Origin: Dysgonamonadaceae bacterium
GTDB taxonomy: Bacteria; Bacteroidota; Bacteroidia; Bacteroidales; Dysgonomonadaceae
Length of the DNA stretch: 64,000 nucleotides
Direction: 5' to 3'
Assembly (NCBI GenBank): GCA_031254645.1
Contig: JAIRUA010000017.1
Location: 62,001 to 126,000, forward strand
Shown here in pieces: positions 1 through 10,400 of this stretch. The position numbers and the translations under genes were made by a program. Positions within the stretch are counted from its first letter, which is position 1. Every line of letters starts with the position of its first letter. The notes beneath the pieces were generated by a model. It had not been told where the DNA came from, ran no database searches, and worked only from the letters and a program-made list of their open reading frames with translations.

Positions 1-2
1 CG

Positions 3-554
3 CTGGTAATGAATCCGTTGATTTCGTTTATTGTGATGCGCCAAAATCCGTATCCTTTGGTATTGAGAGCGTTGAAAGAAAGTGGTATCACTGCGTTTTT
101 CACACGAAGCTCCGCTGCCAATATTCCAGTCAATATGGCATTATCCGAAAAGTTAAAGCTGAATAAAGATACCTATTCCGTTGCTATTCCTTTAGGTGCT
201 ACCATTAATATGGCGGGTGCGGCGATAACCATTTCAGTACTTTCGATGGCTGCCGCCCATACACTTGGGATTACGGTTGATTTTCCCACAGCTCTTATTT
301 TGAGCGTATTGGCTACGCTTAGTGCAACAGGTGCATCGGGAGTTGCAGGTGGTTCATTATTGCTTATTCCATTGGCTTGTAGCCTTTTCGGGATTCCTGA
401 CAGTATTTCGATGCAAGTGGTTGGGGTTGGTTTTATTATCGGCGTGGTGCAAGATTCATGTGAAACTGCACTTAATTCTCATTCCGATATAGTTTATTTG
501 GGAAGTTTGGAAGGAAGAAGATTGAGGAAAGAGGGAAAAAAATTCAGGGTTTAA
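3..554 (+). CDS. sstT: Na+/serine-threonine symporter SstT, C-terminal part (5' end outside window)
   Basis: Inner-membrane sodium-coupled uptake of serine and threonine. The frame is open at the left edge, so the N-terminal half is missing and the ATG at 9 is internal. Visible SstT signatures are [16 protein letters not shown], the glycine-rich [13 protein letters not shown] helix, [18 protein letters not shown] and [14 protein letters not shown], which closely follow the E. coli protein as I know it. The last 15 or so residues are basic and unlike the family. The TAA stop lies inside the left arm of a 34-bp inverted repeat, so the natural end of the gene may have been altered by that repeat. 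Convergent with yidC. Confidence 0.93.
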   Translation: MVMNPLISFIVMRQNPYPLVLRALKESGITAFFTRSSAANIPVNMALSEKLKLNKDTYSVAIPLGATINMAGAAITISVLSMAAAHTLGITVDFPTALILSVLATLSATGASGVAGGSLLLIPLACSLFGIPDSISMQVVGVGFIIGVVQDSCETALNSHSDIVYLGSLEGRRLRKEGKKFRV

Positions 555-640
555 AGATTCAAAAGTTCAAAGATCAAGGGTTTAAAGTAATAAACAGTGT
601 ACTCTCAAACCCTTGATCTTTGAACTTTTGAATCTTTAAA
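550..640. repeat. 34-bp perfect inverted repeat between convergent genes
   Basis: The arms 550-583 and 607-640 are exact reverse complements around a 23-bp loop. Each arm is built from text-like blocks (TTCAAAAG, TTCAAAGATC, AAGGGTTT). It would form a strong hairpin in both transcripts and may act as a bidirectional terminator for sstT and yidC. A single-arm relative (TTTAAAGATTTAAAAGTTC) lies downstream of rlmI near 34263, so this is a dispersed repeat family. Confidence 0.85.
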
Positions 641-649
641 TCTTTGAAT

Positions 650-2617
650 TTATCTTCTCCCTTTTGTTGCTGCTTTCGCACGCTCGCGCGCTTGTTGCTC
701 CTGCAATTTTTGTGCTTCAGCCAAACGAGCCATAAAGCCCGATTTCTTTTTCGGTTTGTTTTTGTTCGCCTCTAATTGCGCCAAAATTTTCTTCTCGTCA
801 ACACTCTTTTTAATGATAAACATAATGATTACCGTGAAAAGTGTAGAGAGGAAATAATAGTAATTCAAACCTGCGGGATACGAGTTCAAGAAGAAGAACA
901 TAAACACCGACATAAATATCGGCATATGTTTCATTCCGGGTAATGCTTGCTGTCCGGTATCGGCTCCTGCCATTGTATGACGCATATACAATACATTCGT
1001 TATCGTCATCAACACGCAGAATATACTAATATGATTACCCAAAAAGCGCGTAATCAACGGAATATTCGCGCTCCACGAAATTAAATCGTCATACGACGAA
1101 AGGTCGCTTGCCCAAAGGAAACTTTGCTGACGCAATTCTATCGCCGACGGGAAGAAGAAAAATAGTGAGATCAACACAGGCATTTGGATAAGCATCGGTA
1201 AACAACCACTCATCGGGTTGGCTCCCACTCGATTGTAGAGTTCCATTGTTGCCTGTTGACGTTTCATCATCATTTCGCGGTCTTGTCCGGGGTATTTCTT
1301 TTCGAGCTCCTGCACCTGCGGACGCAATACACGCATTTTTGCCGTTGACATAAATGATTTGTATGTGAGTGGCGATACAACGATTTTCACTATCAACGTC
1401 ATAATGAAAATAATCAACCCCATACCCCAACCTAACGACAAAAGATAGTCAAACAGCGGAATAACAAACCATTTGTTTATCCAACTCAACCAACGATAAC
1501 CTAAAAACACTAACTCTTCAAGTTTTAGTCGCTCATCACTCGCAACGCCGGCATCATAAGCTCGTAGCGTATTGAAGTGAACGGGACCGAAATAGAAGTT
1601 AAATCCGGCGGAAACAAGATCTTCGTTAGCATCTATCGTAGCCGGAGCCCATACTTCGGCTTTATAAGATTTGAGATAATTGGGATCTTGTAGCAAATTA
1701 GAAGTAAGAATAGTATTGTTAAACGGACGTTCGCCAATGACTGTCGAAGTGAAAAATTGGCTTTTAAACGCAAACCATCTTACCGGGTCGGAAAGCTCTA
1801 CTGTTTCGTTTTTAGTTTCGCTCAATCGTTTCACATCTTGCCTGTCGAACTTGTAATGTATACGCGAAAAACGGTTTTCAAAGGTACGTCCTTTTTCTTG
1901 TTGACGCACTTTCTGCTCCCAATTCATTCTGAAATTTTGAAGACTTTCGGGGTGCAATCCGTTTCGCATACCTACCACACGAACATCAAAATTCATCATA
2001 TATTCATCGGTAGGAAGCGTGTAAACGAAGTCAATATACTGTCCCTCTCCGCTTTGCAAACGCATTATTACGGCTTTTCCGTCATCGGTACGTATCGGTA
2101 TAAAAATCTGATCTTCGGTAGAAAGTCGAATACTGTTGCGATTGAAGAGATCGAGATTGAAACGCGATTCATCTTCTGTTTCAAACAGATATAACGGGTC
2201 GCCGTTGAAGCGAAGGTAATCTTTCAATTGCACTGATTTAATACCACCGCCACGTGTGGAAAGTGTCAAACGAATTTTTTCATTTTCCAATACAACAGTT
2301 TCTTCAATCGGTGCTTTAGCGTTAATCAGCAGCGAGTCTGATATTTGATTCATCTCCTGCAATGAATCTGCTACTACAGTTTGTGTAGGTTGAAAATTGA
2401 AAAAATCCGAAACAGCGTTGTTTTCGCTTACTTCGCTTACGGTATTTTTTTGTGTTTGCGCCTCCAATTCCGCCACTCGATGCATTTCTACCAAATGAAT
2501 GGAGTCGCGACGACGACGCTCTTCTTCGAGCTGTTTCTGACTCGGCTGATTGAAAATTGAAAACCCGATAAGAATCGCAGCTATCAAAAGTAATCCTATA
2601 ACTGAATTTCTGTCCAT
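650..2617 (-). CDS. yidC: Membrane protein insertase YidC
   Basis: YidC/Oxa1 insertase that helps membrane proteins enter the inner membrane, alone or with SecYEG. Order seen: N-terminal anchor helix (about residues 5-21), a charged linker, a large periplasmic beta domain (about 90-370), then the conserved membrane core starting near SLGWGMGLIIFIMTLIVK, with SPLTYKSFMSTAKMR and the LPMLIQMPVLISLFFFF helix, and a basic cytoplasmic tail (KKKSGFMARLAEAQK) expected to touch the ribosome. At 655 aa it is longer than E. coli YidC, as is usual in Bacteroidota. It follows pyrG in the same orientation, a gene order common in Bacteroidales. The 122-bp gap holds an inverted repeat pair. Confidence 0.97.
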   Translation of the reverse strand: MDRNSVIGLLLIAAILIGFSIFNQPSQKQLEEERRRRDSIHLVEMHRVAELEAQTQKNTVSEVSENNAVSDFFNFQPTQTVVADSLQEMNQISDSLLINAKAPIEETVVLENEKIRLTLSTRGGGIKSVQLKDYLRFNGDPLYLFETEDESRFNLDLFNRNSIRLSTEDQIFIPIRTDDGKAVIMRLQSGEGQYIDFVYTLPTDEYMMNFDVRVVGMRNGLHPESLQNFRMNWEQKVRQQEKGRTFENRFSRIHYKFDRQDVKRLSETKNETVELSDPVRWFAFKSQFFTSTVIGERPFNNTILTSNLLQDPNYLKSYKAEVWAPATIDANEDLVSAGFNFYFGPVHFNTLRAYDAGVASDERLKLEELVFLGYRWLSWINKWFVIPLFDYLLSLGWGMGLIIFIMTLIVKIVVSPLTYKSFMSTAKMRVLRPQVQELEKKYPGQDREMMMKRQQATMELYNRVGANPMSGCLPMLIQMPVLISLFFFFPSAIELRQQSFLWASDLSSYDDLISWSANIPLITRFLGNHISIFCVLMTITNVLYMRHTMAGADTGQQALPGMKHMPIFMSVFMFFFLNSYPAGLNYYYFLSTLFTVIIMFIIKKSVDEKKILAQLEANKNKPKKKSGFMARLAEAQKLQEQQARERAKAATKGRR

Positions 2618-2625
2618 TTTTTATT

Positions 2626-4356
<1,731 letters not shown>

Positions 4357-4357
4357 T

Positions 4358-4641
4358 TAATGATTAATGGTTAATGATTAGTGATTAATCAGTTAAGCAT
4401 TAAACGACTTTTTGATTTGAGTTTGAAATTTTTTCAAACCGCAAAGATAGTAAAAAAAGAGGAAAGAGTGTTGGTTTTGTTGATATAAAAAAACACCATC
4501 CAACATTCTCACGAACATCGGATGGCAAGTATGAAAAATACTGTTTTTCACAGTATAGAATCAAGGTAGCAGGAATGTATTTTTACACTGCTATTTCAAA
4601 ACTTACAAAATACCATCCGATATTCTCACAAACACCGGATG
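4358..4641. repeat. Intergenic repeats: AATGATTA inverted repeat and two CATCCG hairpins
   Basis: The 354-bp gap between pyrG and the C39-like gene holds no gene. It has an ATTAATG/CATTAA-type imperfect inverted repeat (about 4358-4404) and two hairpins of one family: CCATCC...GGATGG at 4496-4525 and CATCCG...CGGATG at 4614-4641, each with a TTCTCAC-type centre. A third, perfect copy is at 7287-7314. The copy at 4614 lies just downstream of the C39-like gene and could end its transcript. Confidence 0.7.
4442..4449 (-). promoter_or_regulatory. Bacteroidota -7 box upstream of pyrG
   Basis: On the minus strand the sequence reads TATCTTTG, a perfect TAnnTTTG box for the primary sigma factor of Bacteroidota. 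No convincing -33 TTTG is seen at the right spacing. Transcription would start near 4434. Confidence 0.55.
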
Positions 4642-4698
4642 ACAAATGTCCCTGTTCTCTAAGACAAAAAACACAGACATACTATAGAGTGTGTATCT

Positions 4699-5544
4699 TT
4701 ATTGTTTGGGTTTTGCAATAACCCATTGCCGAATCTGCTCTCCTTCGGGCTGATAAACATAATCGAACCACATATAAAAGAATCGTTCGGCGTTGACTAC
4801 GTAATATCCGTCTTGATAATGATCGGAGGTATCGTAGGGATCGGCGAGAATGAGGATGTCGCTGCCGAAATGATCGGTTCCCATCGTGTCAAACCCAATG
4901 ATGTTTTGCCAGTGTCCTCCCCAATCAACCCATTCTACCATAATGGGTGTACCCTCTCTGAGGTTGTCTATCACCCATTTTCGAAAAAGGGCATAGTTTG
5001 CTTCTCCAAAAGGGTTGTGTGTAAGAGAAGACTCTACATACCAACCCCTTGTCTCAAAATATCTGACCATATTGCCCACTGTGGTACCCACTTCGGTAAG
5101 TTGTGTTGGTGGTCCGCCATCGGGATCCATATGCGTTCTGAGTCCTTTGCCTATTGTGAGCTCATCTTCGTTGGTAATGCCATAGTGATACATCACCATT
5201 AGCGCTACCGCTGCTCCGCAATGATATTCGGTAGTTTGCTGGTAGGTTTTGAAGTTGGGGATAATGGTTAAAGAATGGGAGCTCTTCATATTGAAAAAAT
5301 CGGGGTGCTTGAAGTAGGGCGAATAATGATGGTCGCCTAAACCATTGGCAGCTGATGCTCCGCTACTTGTAGTGTCGTACCCTTCGGGATAGGGAATCGT
5401 ATGTTTTTTGGGAGGCGTGCCGGTATCGGGAACAATAACCGGAGGCTCGTTTTTCGCACAGTTATTGATAGCGATGAAACACAGGACTACGAATGCGACG
5501 TATACCGCAATTCTTGTTTTTTGGGAAGTTTTCTGAAAATGCAT
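4699..5544 (-). CDS. Lipoprotein with C39-like peptidase domain
   Basis: Predicted envelope lipoprotein of 281 aa. The N-terminus has a hydrophobic stretch ending in a lipobox-like FIAINNC (Cys about residue 29). The rest resembles the peptidase C39-like family (papain-type fold): a candidate catalytic Cys in EYHCGAAVALMVMYHYG, a His in GGHWQNIIGFD and an Asp in LILADPYD, in the expected Cys-His-Asp order. The substrate is unknown; relatives include bacteriocin leader peptidases but also many free-standing surface proteins. No transporter or precursor peptide lies next to it, so a maturation role is not supported. Monocistronic, with repeats on both sides. Confidence 0.7.
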   Translation of the reverse strand: MHFQKTSQKTRIAVYVAFVVLCFIAINNCAKNEPPVIVPDTGTPPKKHTIPYPEGYDTTSSGASAANGLGDHHYSPYFKHPDFFNMKSSHSLTIIPNFKTYQQTTEYHCGAAVALMVMYHYGITNEDELTIGKGLRTHMDPDGGPPTQLTEVGTTVGNMVRYFETRGWYVESSLTHNPFGEANYALFRKWVIDNLREGTPIMVEWVDWGGHWQNIIGFDTMGTDHFGSDILILADPYDTSDHYQDGYYVVNAERFFYMWFDYVYQPEGEQIRQWVIAKPKQ

Positions 5545-5605
5545 AGGTTATGTTGTTATTTGTTTATATTTTTTTCTATTTACATCACCGTTTCATTGAT
5601 ACCGT

Positions 5606-5738
5606 TCAAAATTGAATGCCTATAAAAATAAATCGGATGCGCATAAAAATAAATTGAATGCTGATAAAAAATAATTCAATGCGCATTCATTTGCCAACGG
5701 ATGCGCATTCGTTGACCGGCGAATGCTTATTCGTTTTT
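5606..5738. repeat. ATGCGCATAAAAATAAAT repeat block, copy A
   Basis: About 130 bp made of units such as GAATGC-TATAAAAATAAAT and ATGCGCATAAAAATAAAT, followed by a palindromic GCATTCGTTG...CGAATGC section. A second copy of the same composition is at 18770-18905. The block fills the gap upstream of the C39-like gene and also encodes the last dozen codons and the stop of lpxI. Confidence 0.75.
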
Positions 5739-6550
5739 AATCCGATAATGAAAATTCCGTTTTCGTCCGCTTTTTTGATAACGGCGTCTTTTTCAATCAA
5801 CAAAATGCCACCAGCCTCTACAGCAATTCCACCAATACCGTGTTTGATAAATAAATCTATCGTTTGCAAACCGATAGCGGGTAAATCAACACGCATATCT
5901 TGACCCGGTTTGAGCACCTTTACCATAATCGGCTTTTTGCCGTCTTTGCGCAACGAAGCCGCACGAGCAAGCATTTGGTCTGTTCCCTCGATGGCTTCCA
6001 TTGCCAGCACCAAACCCTCCTGCACCACCACCGCTTGACCAACATCTACTGCGCCAATGGCTTTTGCTACTGTCCAACCGCGCTCAATATCGTTCATATC
6101 GTCTTTGCCCGGTCTCACACTGCCGTAAATGCCTTCTTGAAAAAGCATTTGAGGCACCACTTCTTCTATACCTACGATTTTGAAGCCGTGGCTTTCTATT
6201 TCATCCATTACGGTGCGGAAAAGATTGTCGTCGCTCATTTTTTTCATTACCAGCTTTGCCACAATTCTTACCCCTTCCCAATCGGGAATCAGTTCTTTGA
6301 ACGATGGGCGTTTGATGCCGCCGGCAAGTACAATCTTGTGTACGTTGCGCTCTTTAAAAGCTTTGAGAATTTTTCCCGCTTCGCCTATTTTGGCAAAGGT
6401 ATGTGGCGCTTCGCGCAACTGCTCTTTGGCAGCAAACGGCTCTAAGCCAACCACAAAAACGGGGATATGATGTTTGTTGCAGTGTTTGATAATTTCTACA
6501 GGCATCATTCCGCTGCCGGCAATGATACCTATGGGTTGTTGTTGTTTCAT
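5687..6550 (-). CDS. lpxI: UDP-2,3-diacylglucosamine pyrophosphatase LpxI (DUF1009)
   Basis: Predicted to hydrolyse UDP-2,3-diacylglucosamine to lipid X in lipid A synthesis. The N-terminal domain begins GIIAGSGMMPVEI; the C-terminal catalytic domain has KPGQDMRVDLPAIGLQTI, which contains the catalytic Asp motif of this family, and HGIGGIAVEAGGILL. The 287-aa length fits. LpxI is best known from alphaproteobacteria, while many Bacteroidota carry LpxH, so its presence here is noteworthy. The final residues (about KHSPVNECASVGK) and the stop are encoded by the dispersed repeat at 5606-5738 and are unlikely to be part of the fold. Confidence 0.88.
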   Translation of the reverse strand: MKQQQPIGIIAGSGMMPVEIIKHCNKHHIPVFVVGLEPFAAKEQLREAPHTFAKIGEAGKILKAFKERNVHKIVLAGGIKRPSFKELIPDWEGVRIVAKLVMKKMSDDNLFRTVMDEIESHGFKIVGIEEVVPQMLFQEGIYGSVRPGKDDMNDIERGWTVAKAIGAVDVGQAVVVQEGLVLAMEAIEGTDQMLARAASLRKDGKKPIMVKVLKPGQDMRVDLPAIGLQTIDLFIKHGIGGIAVEAGGILLIEKDAVIKKADENGIFIIGLKTNKHSPVNECASVGK

Positions 6551-6603
6551 ATTGTTGTAAATAGCTCTTTTTTTTATTGTTTTATATCTATATTTTGTCT
6601 CAT

Positions 6604-6660
6604 CCTAAAATAGGTTGACATAAAAAAACGTGTAACCCTTTTTTATTTGGTTTACACGTT
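6604..6660. repeat. Hairpin and possible insertion-sequence remnant
   Basis: AACGTGTAA (6627-6635) pairs with TTACACGTT (6652-6660) around a T-rich loop. The stretch just before it (CCTAAAATAGGTTGACA) resembles the terminal sequences of IS3-group elements in Bacteroidota from memory. No transposase is present, so the remnant reading is weak. The 6551-6838 gap holds no gene. Confidence 0.35.
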
Positions 6661-6716
6661 CTATTATCGAAAGTCCGGACATGGTGTCCAAACGCGAGAT
6701 AATTTATTTTTATTTT

Positions 6717-6853
6717 TTTATTTGCACTACAAAAATACAAAATAATTTTGTTTAGTTTTGTCGTTCGATAGTTTTATAGCCAATAGCCTGCTTGCTATCG
6801 AACTATTAACTATAAAACTATTCTACGTGTAAACCAATATGTCAAAGAACGAT
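6717..6853. repeat. Diverged 140-bp repeat, copy 1
   Basis: Shares long identical blocks with 12432-12573: ACAAAATAATTTTGTTTAG, GATAGTTTTATAG, CTATCGAACTA and AATATGTCAAAGAACG, in the same order and strand. It also holds an inverted repeat (GATAGTTTTATAG...CTATAAAACTAT). The block ends at an ATG on the plus strand. Confidence 0.75.
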
Positions 6854-6883
6854 TATCAGTTGCCGATCGGTGTAGAAACAATG
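6839..6883 (+). pseudogene. 5' fragment, possibly of an AAA-ATPase-like (PF09820-type) gene
   Basis: From the ATG at 6839 the plus strand reads MSKNDYQLPIGVETM before the similarity stops. An N-terminal LPIG(V/I)-x-x-F-type motif is typical of multi-copy Bacteroidota proteins with an AAA-ATPase-like and a PD-(D/E)XK domain. The remainder of the gene is missing because the truncated KilA-N gene abuts it tail to tail. A matching gene-start region with a different continuation (MSKNAFLYL then stop) is at 12560. The family assignment rests on few residues. Confidence 0.3.
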
Positions 6884-7231
6884 AAAAGCAATGTCTTTAT
6901 GTGCATATGTTCCACCAAAACGACCTTCTTTTACGAGAATGCCAATCGCTTTTGTTCGCTCAATCCATTGTCCGGCAGACATTATAAATCTATTTGTTCC
7001 TGCTTCCGATTCAATTACCCCGAATTCGAGGTAATTAAAACCTGGGTTTTTAAATTTCTCCCAAATACCCAAATATTCTAATGTATTTTTGTTACTTATC
7101 CACTTCCCAATTAACCCACTACCCTCCCTAAAAGAAGAAGACATATCAGTCAACGAAATATAATCATTTCTATTGTCAGAAATAATTGTTATTTCCGTAC
7201 CTTGTACGTTTATTTTTTCTTTTTTGCTCAC
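6842..7231 (-). pseudogene. KilA-N domain protein, truncated
   Basis: The first 116 residues match the KilA-N DNA-binding domain found in phage and mobile-element proteins: VQGTEITIISDNRNDYISLTDM, SGLIGKWISNKNTLEYLGIW and GRFGGTYAHKDIAF. In intact members the last motif continues into a -FxxWISPEFKLYL helix; here it breaks off after AHKDIAF and the reading frame runs into the repeat copy at 6717-6853 with an unrelated tail (HCFYTDRQLIIVL). The gene is therefore probably a remnant. Confidence 0.75.
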
Positions 7232-7286
7232 AACAGCGAATTCCTATTGTTTTATATATCCATTATTTCTAAAACTTACAAAATTC

Positions 7287-7314
7287 CATCCGGTATTCTC
7301 ACGAATACCGGATG
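7287..7314. terminator. Perfect 12-bp hairpin, CATCCGGTATTC family
   Basis: CATCCGGTATTC pairs perfectly with GAATACCGGATG around a TCAC loop. It lies about 145 bp downstream of the stop of the large fimbrial tip gene, where a terminator would be expected on the minus strand, but no clear T-tract follows. The related copies at 4496 and 4614 also lie in an intergenic gap. It may be a mobile hairpin rather than a dedicated terminator. Confidence 0.5.
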
Positions 7315-7457
7315 ATAAATATGTTTGTACTTCCTTTGATTGTCATTCTTGTACTAGCGATACAAGAATGGGAAATACAGACAAAACATTGAGTGTGTAT
7401 CTATTTACTTGACTCTTTGATGTGTATAATATTGAAAATAACATACTGTTATCGAAC

Positions 7458-10400
7458 TTATTCTGCGACGCACCTAACGGAGAACCCGGCGGCGCGGCTG
7501 ACGCTGCCGGCCACGCTCGCGATGCCGCTATCGAAGTACAAGAGCATCGCAAGCGCCAGACCACTGAAGGTACTGCTCCAGTAGTGCCCGTCCGTGCCGG
7601 CGAAGAGGAGCGCGCCATTGCTGCTGCTGCGGACCCCGGCGGCGGGCAAAAAGAGAGCGTTACTGCTACTACAGCCGGCAGCCGCGCCGGGACCAAAGCA
7701 ACGACCATTAACACCGCCAACAGCAGTCCAAACACCACGCACAGAACCTGTAAGCGGACTGTTGTCAAGAAGCTGTTGAAACTCTGCTTGCGTAGGTAAA
7801 CGCCAATCGGCAGGACAAGGGTCGTTAGCAGGTGTTTGCCAAGCGCTGCCGGTGTCTTCGGAGTTGTTCCAAGATCCGGCTTGCCAAGTACCGGTACCCC
7901 AAGTGGTAGTGCTCCAAGTTTGCAAAGCTGTACCGTTATTGTAAGCAGTGTTTCGGTTGTATTGAAAAAAGCTACCGTAATCTGCAGGTGTAGAAGCGAA
8001 GCCGCTGACTTGAGTGGCATCTACATTGCTTTCTGCCCAACGCACACCATCGATTTCTACGCCCTCTTTTACGCAACGTACCGATAAAGCAAATGAAGCT
8101 GTAAAGTTTCCATACATAGGAGGGGCGGAGCCGTCATTGTTATTTACACCTAATGTCATCGCGAAATTTCTGTTGGTTGAAGAGGTTCCCATTGCCCAAT
8201 AGCCACCAAAAAACGGAGAAAATGCTCCAAAGTTGTCGCGAGTAGATCCCGATATAAGAAATAAATGATTGTTAGGATCGAAATTGGCAAGATTGTTTGT
8301 ACCAAAAAGAAAACCGGGAGCACAGCCAAAACCAAGTGAAGCAGCTTCAGTCGACGTGAGCCATTTACGTGGCAGATTTCCAAGATTTCCTATTTCCAAC
8401 TCATTAGGCAAACGCCAACCGGCAGGACAAGGTTCATTTATCCAATCTGATGTACCGGGAGAAGAATTATCCCACAGAGAACCATCGCTACTCGTTAAAG
8501 GATTTTCAGCGCTCCATCCCACATTTCTATTCCATTGAAACAACATCCCGGGCTGTCCGGGATGGTTTACAAACCCTGAAGAAGTACTTAAGTCCACATT
8601 GCGCGTACTCCAAGTGATACCGCCAAGGTTAACTTCGTTGGGAAAAATACCAAGCGTTGGCAATGATATCAACGCCGCATCGCTCGGATACTCCGTTCCG
8701 TTCCAAATCGCTACGCGACGGAAGTAAGTATTAGCAGTAAGCATACCGGCAGCAATAACATAATTTTGCGCATTGTTAGGTGCCGGAGCAGGTGTCCAAG
8801 TAGTGTTGTCGGTGCTCATTTCCCAACGGTAAGTAATACCGCTTTGTCCTGTAACAGCTGCCAAAGAAATGGTATTGGTTTCATTGGGACAAATAGTCAT
8901 TGGAGAAGGGGGCGATTGGGTTATGCCTGCCGATACACATCTCACTGCACCCCCAAACGAAACGCTGCCTGAAGCGAAAGCCCCGTTATTGCCAATCGTC
9001 AAAAAATTAAAATACCGAGCATTATTTCCAATACCGGTACGCGACCAGTAGGTGCCATATGAACTCTGATTTACCAATGAACCATCTGCGTTGCGAAATC
9101 CTGAAAAAGTCAGGAACGGGGCGATGCCGGCACCACCGGTAGTGAAACGACCATTGTTTGGGGGATTACCGACACTAACAGTGTTAAGAGGAGATATAAA
9201 GACCGGAGAGTCTTGGTCAGTGGGCGTTCGCCAAACAAAACCCGAAGTGCCTTTATCAGCCAGTAAGCAGGGGTCTCCTGTACCCGCAGTCAAGCTAGGG
9301 GTAGTAGAGAGTTCACCGTTAATGGTCGTGAAAGAAACTTGAGCATAAGTAGTTACAGTACTCAAGTTAAACTCCGCCGGCGCCCAAAGAATATCACGGG
9401 TAGCGTCGAACATATCACCGGGAATAGAGTAAACGTATGTGCTACCGGAGGCATTTATCGCAATAAGAGAGCCAAACTTGAAGAGAGCCAAATACACAGC
9501 TTCATCTTCCAAACCGCCAAACTCATTGACAGCAAAGGTATTGATAGCAGCTTCACCGGCATAAGTGTTAGATCCCCGCAAGGTTAACTTACCGCTTTCA
9601 GTAACACCCAACACACCCGGAGGTGCAAAATGAAAGTAAGTCTGGTTTACGGTTATTTTTTTCTTTAATAAACCAGTTACTACATAGAACTCGCCTCTTC
9701 TTTCCGAAGAGGTGCTATTATCATTACAGGTAATGATTATATCCACAAAATCCACCGTATTGTTTTCATCGCCGGCATTCCAATCCAAAGTAATCCAATC
9801 CGGTTTGCCTTCAATCTTCCAACCGCCAGGAGCATCCGAAAATATCTTCAGCGTCTGCGATGATGCAATCTGCACAAACTGAAAAGCAGAGCTGCTGGTT
9901 ACCAACCGGTATTGTCCGCTGTAATCTACATCCATTTCAGCGCCCAGGTCCCATTGAAGAACTGTTGCGGTGATATCCACCAATTCGGAGTCATAAGCGA
10001 TTTCGCCGGTATTGGCGCCGGAACCGAAAACGTCTTGAATCACGATATCGTAGTTGTTATTACGCGTAACGCCGTAATACACGCCAGCGGGACTCTTTAA
10101 GTCAACACGGTAGTAAGAGTCTGCGGCGCTGCCTTCGAAATGTCCTCTGATAATAACACAGGTAGAGGCTACGCGGTCTGCAATTGCGGGATTGCTTGGG
10201 TTGGCAGGTGGTGCTACTTCGAAGAGGAATATCTCATCCATCATTTGGTTGTTATCAATAAGGGTAGAAGAGAAATATATTCCGTTGACATATCCTTCTC
10301 GTTTATTGCTGATATGGGTAGGTGTATTGGGACTCGCCCAAGAGGCTAAGTATCCGTTTGTATGGTAATTATACAAAGAAATCTCTGTGATTTCCAACTT

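Noticed and set aside
6604-6660. Intact insertion sequence between lpxI and the KilA-N remnant
   Set aside because: Only a hairpin and a short IS-end-like string are visible; there is no transposase or matched terminal repeats.
7343-8020. Long open frames on both strands over the GC-rich end of the tip gene
   Set aside because: They arise because this stretch is GC-rich and stop-poor. They have no start context, no recognisable motif, and run antisense or out of frame to a well-supported FISUMP domain.
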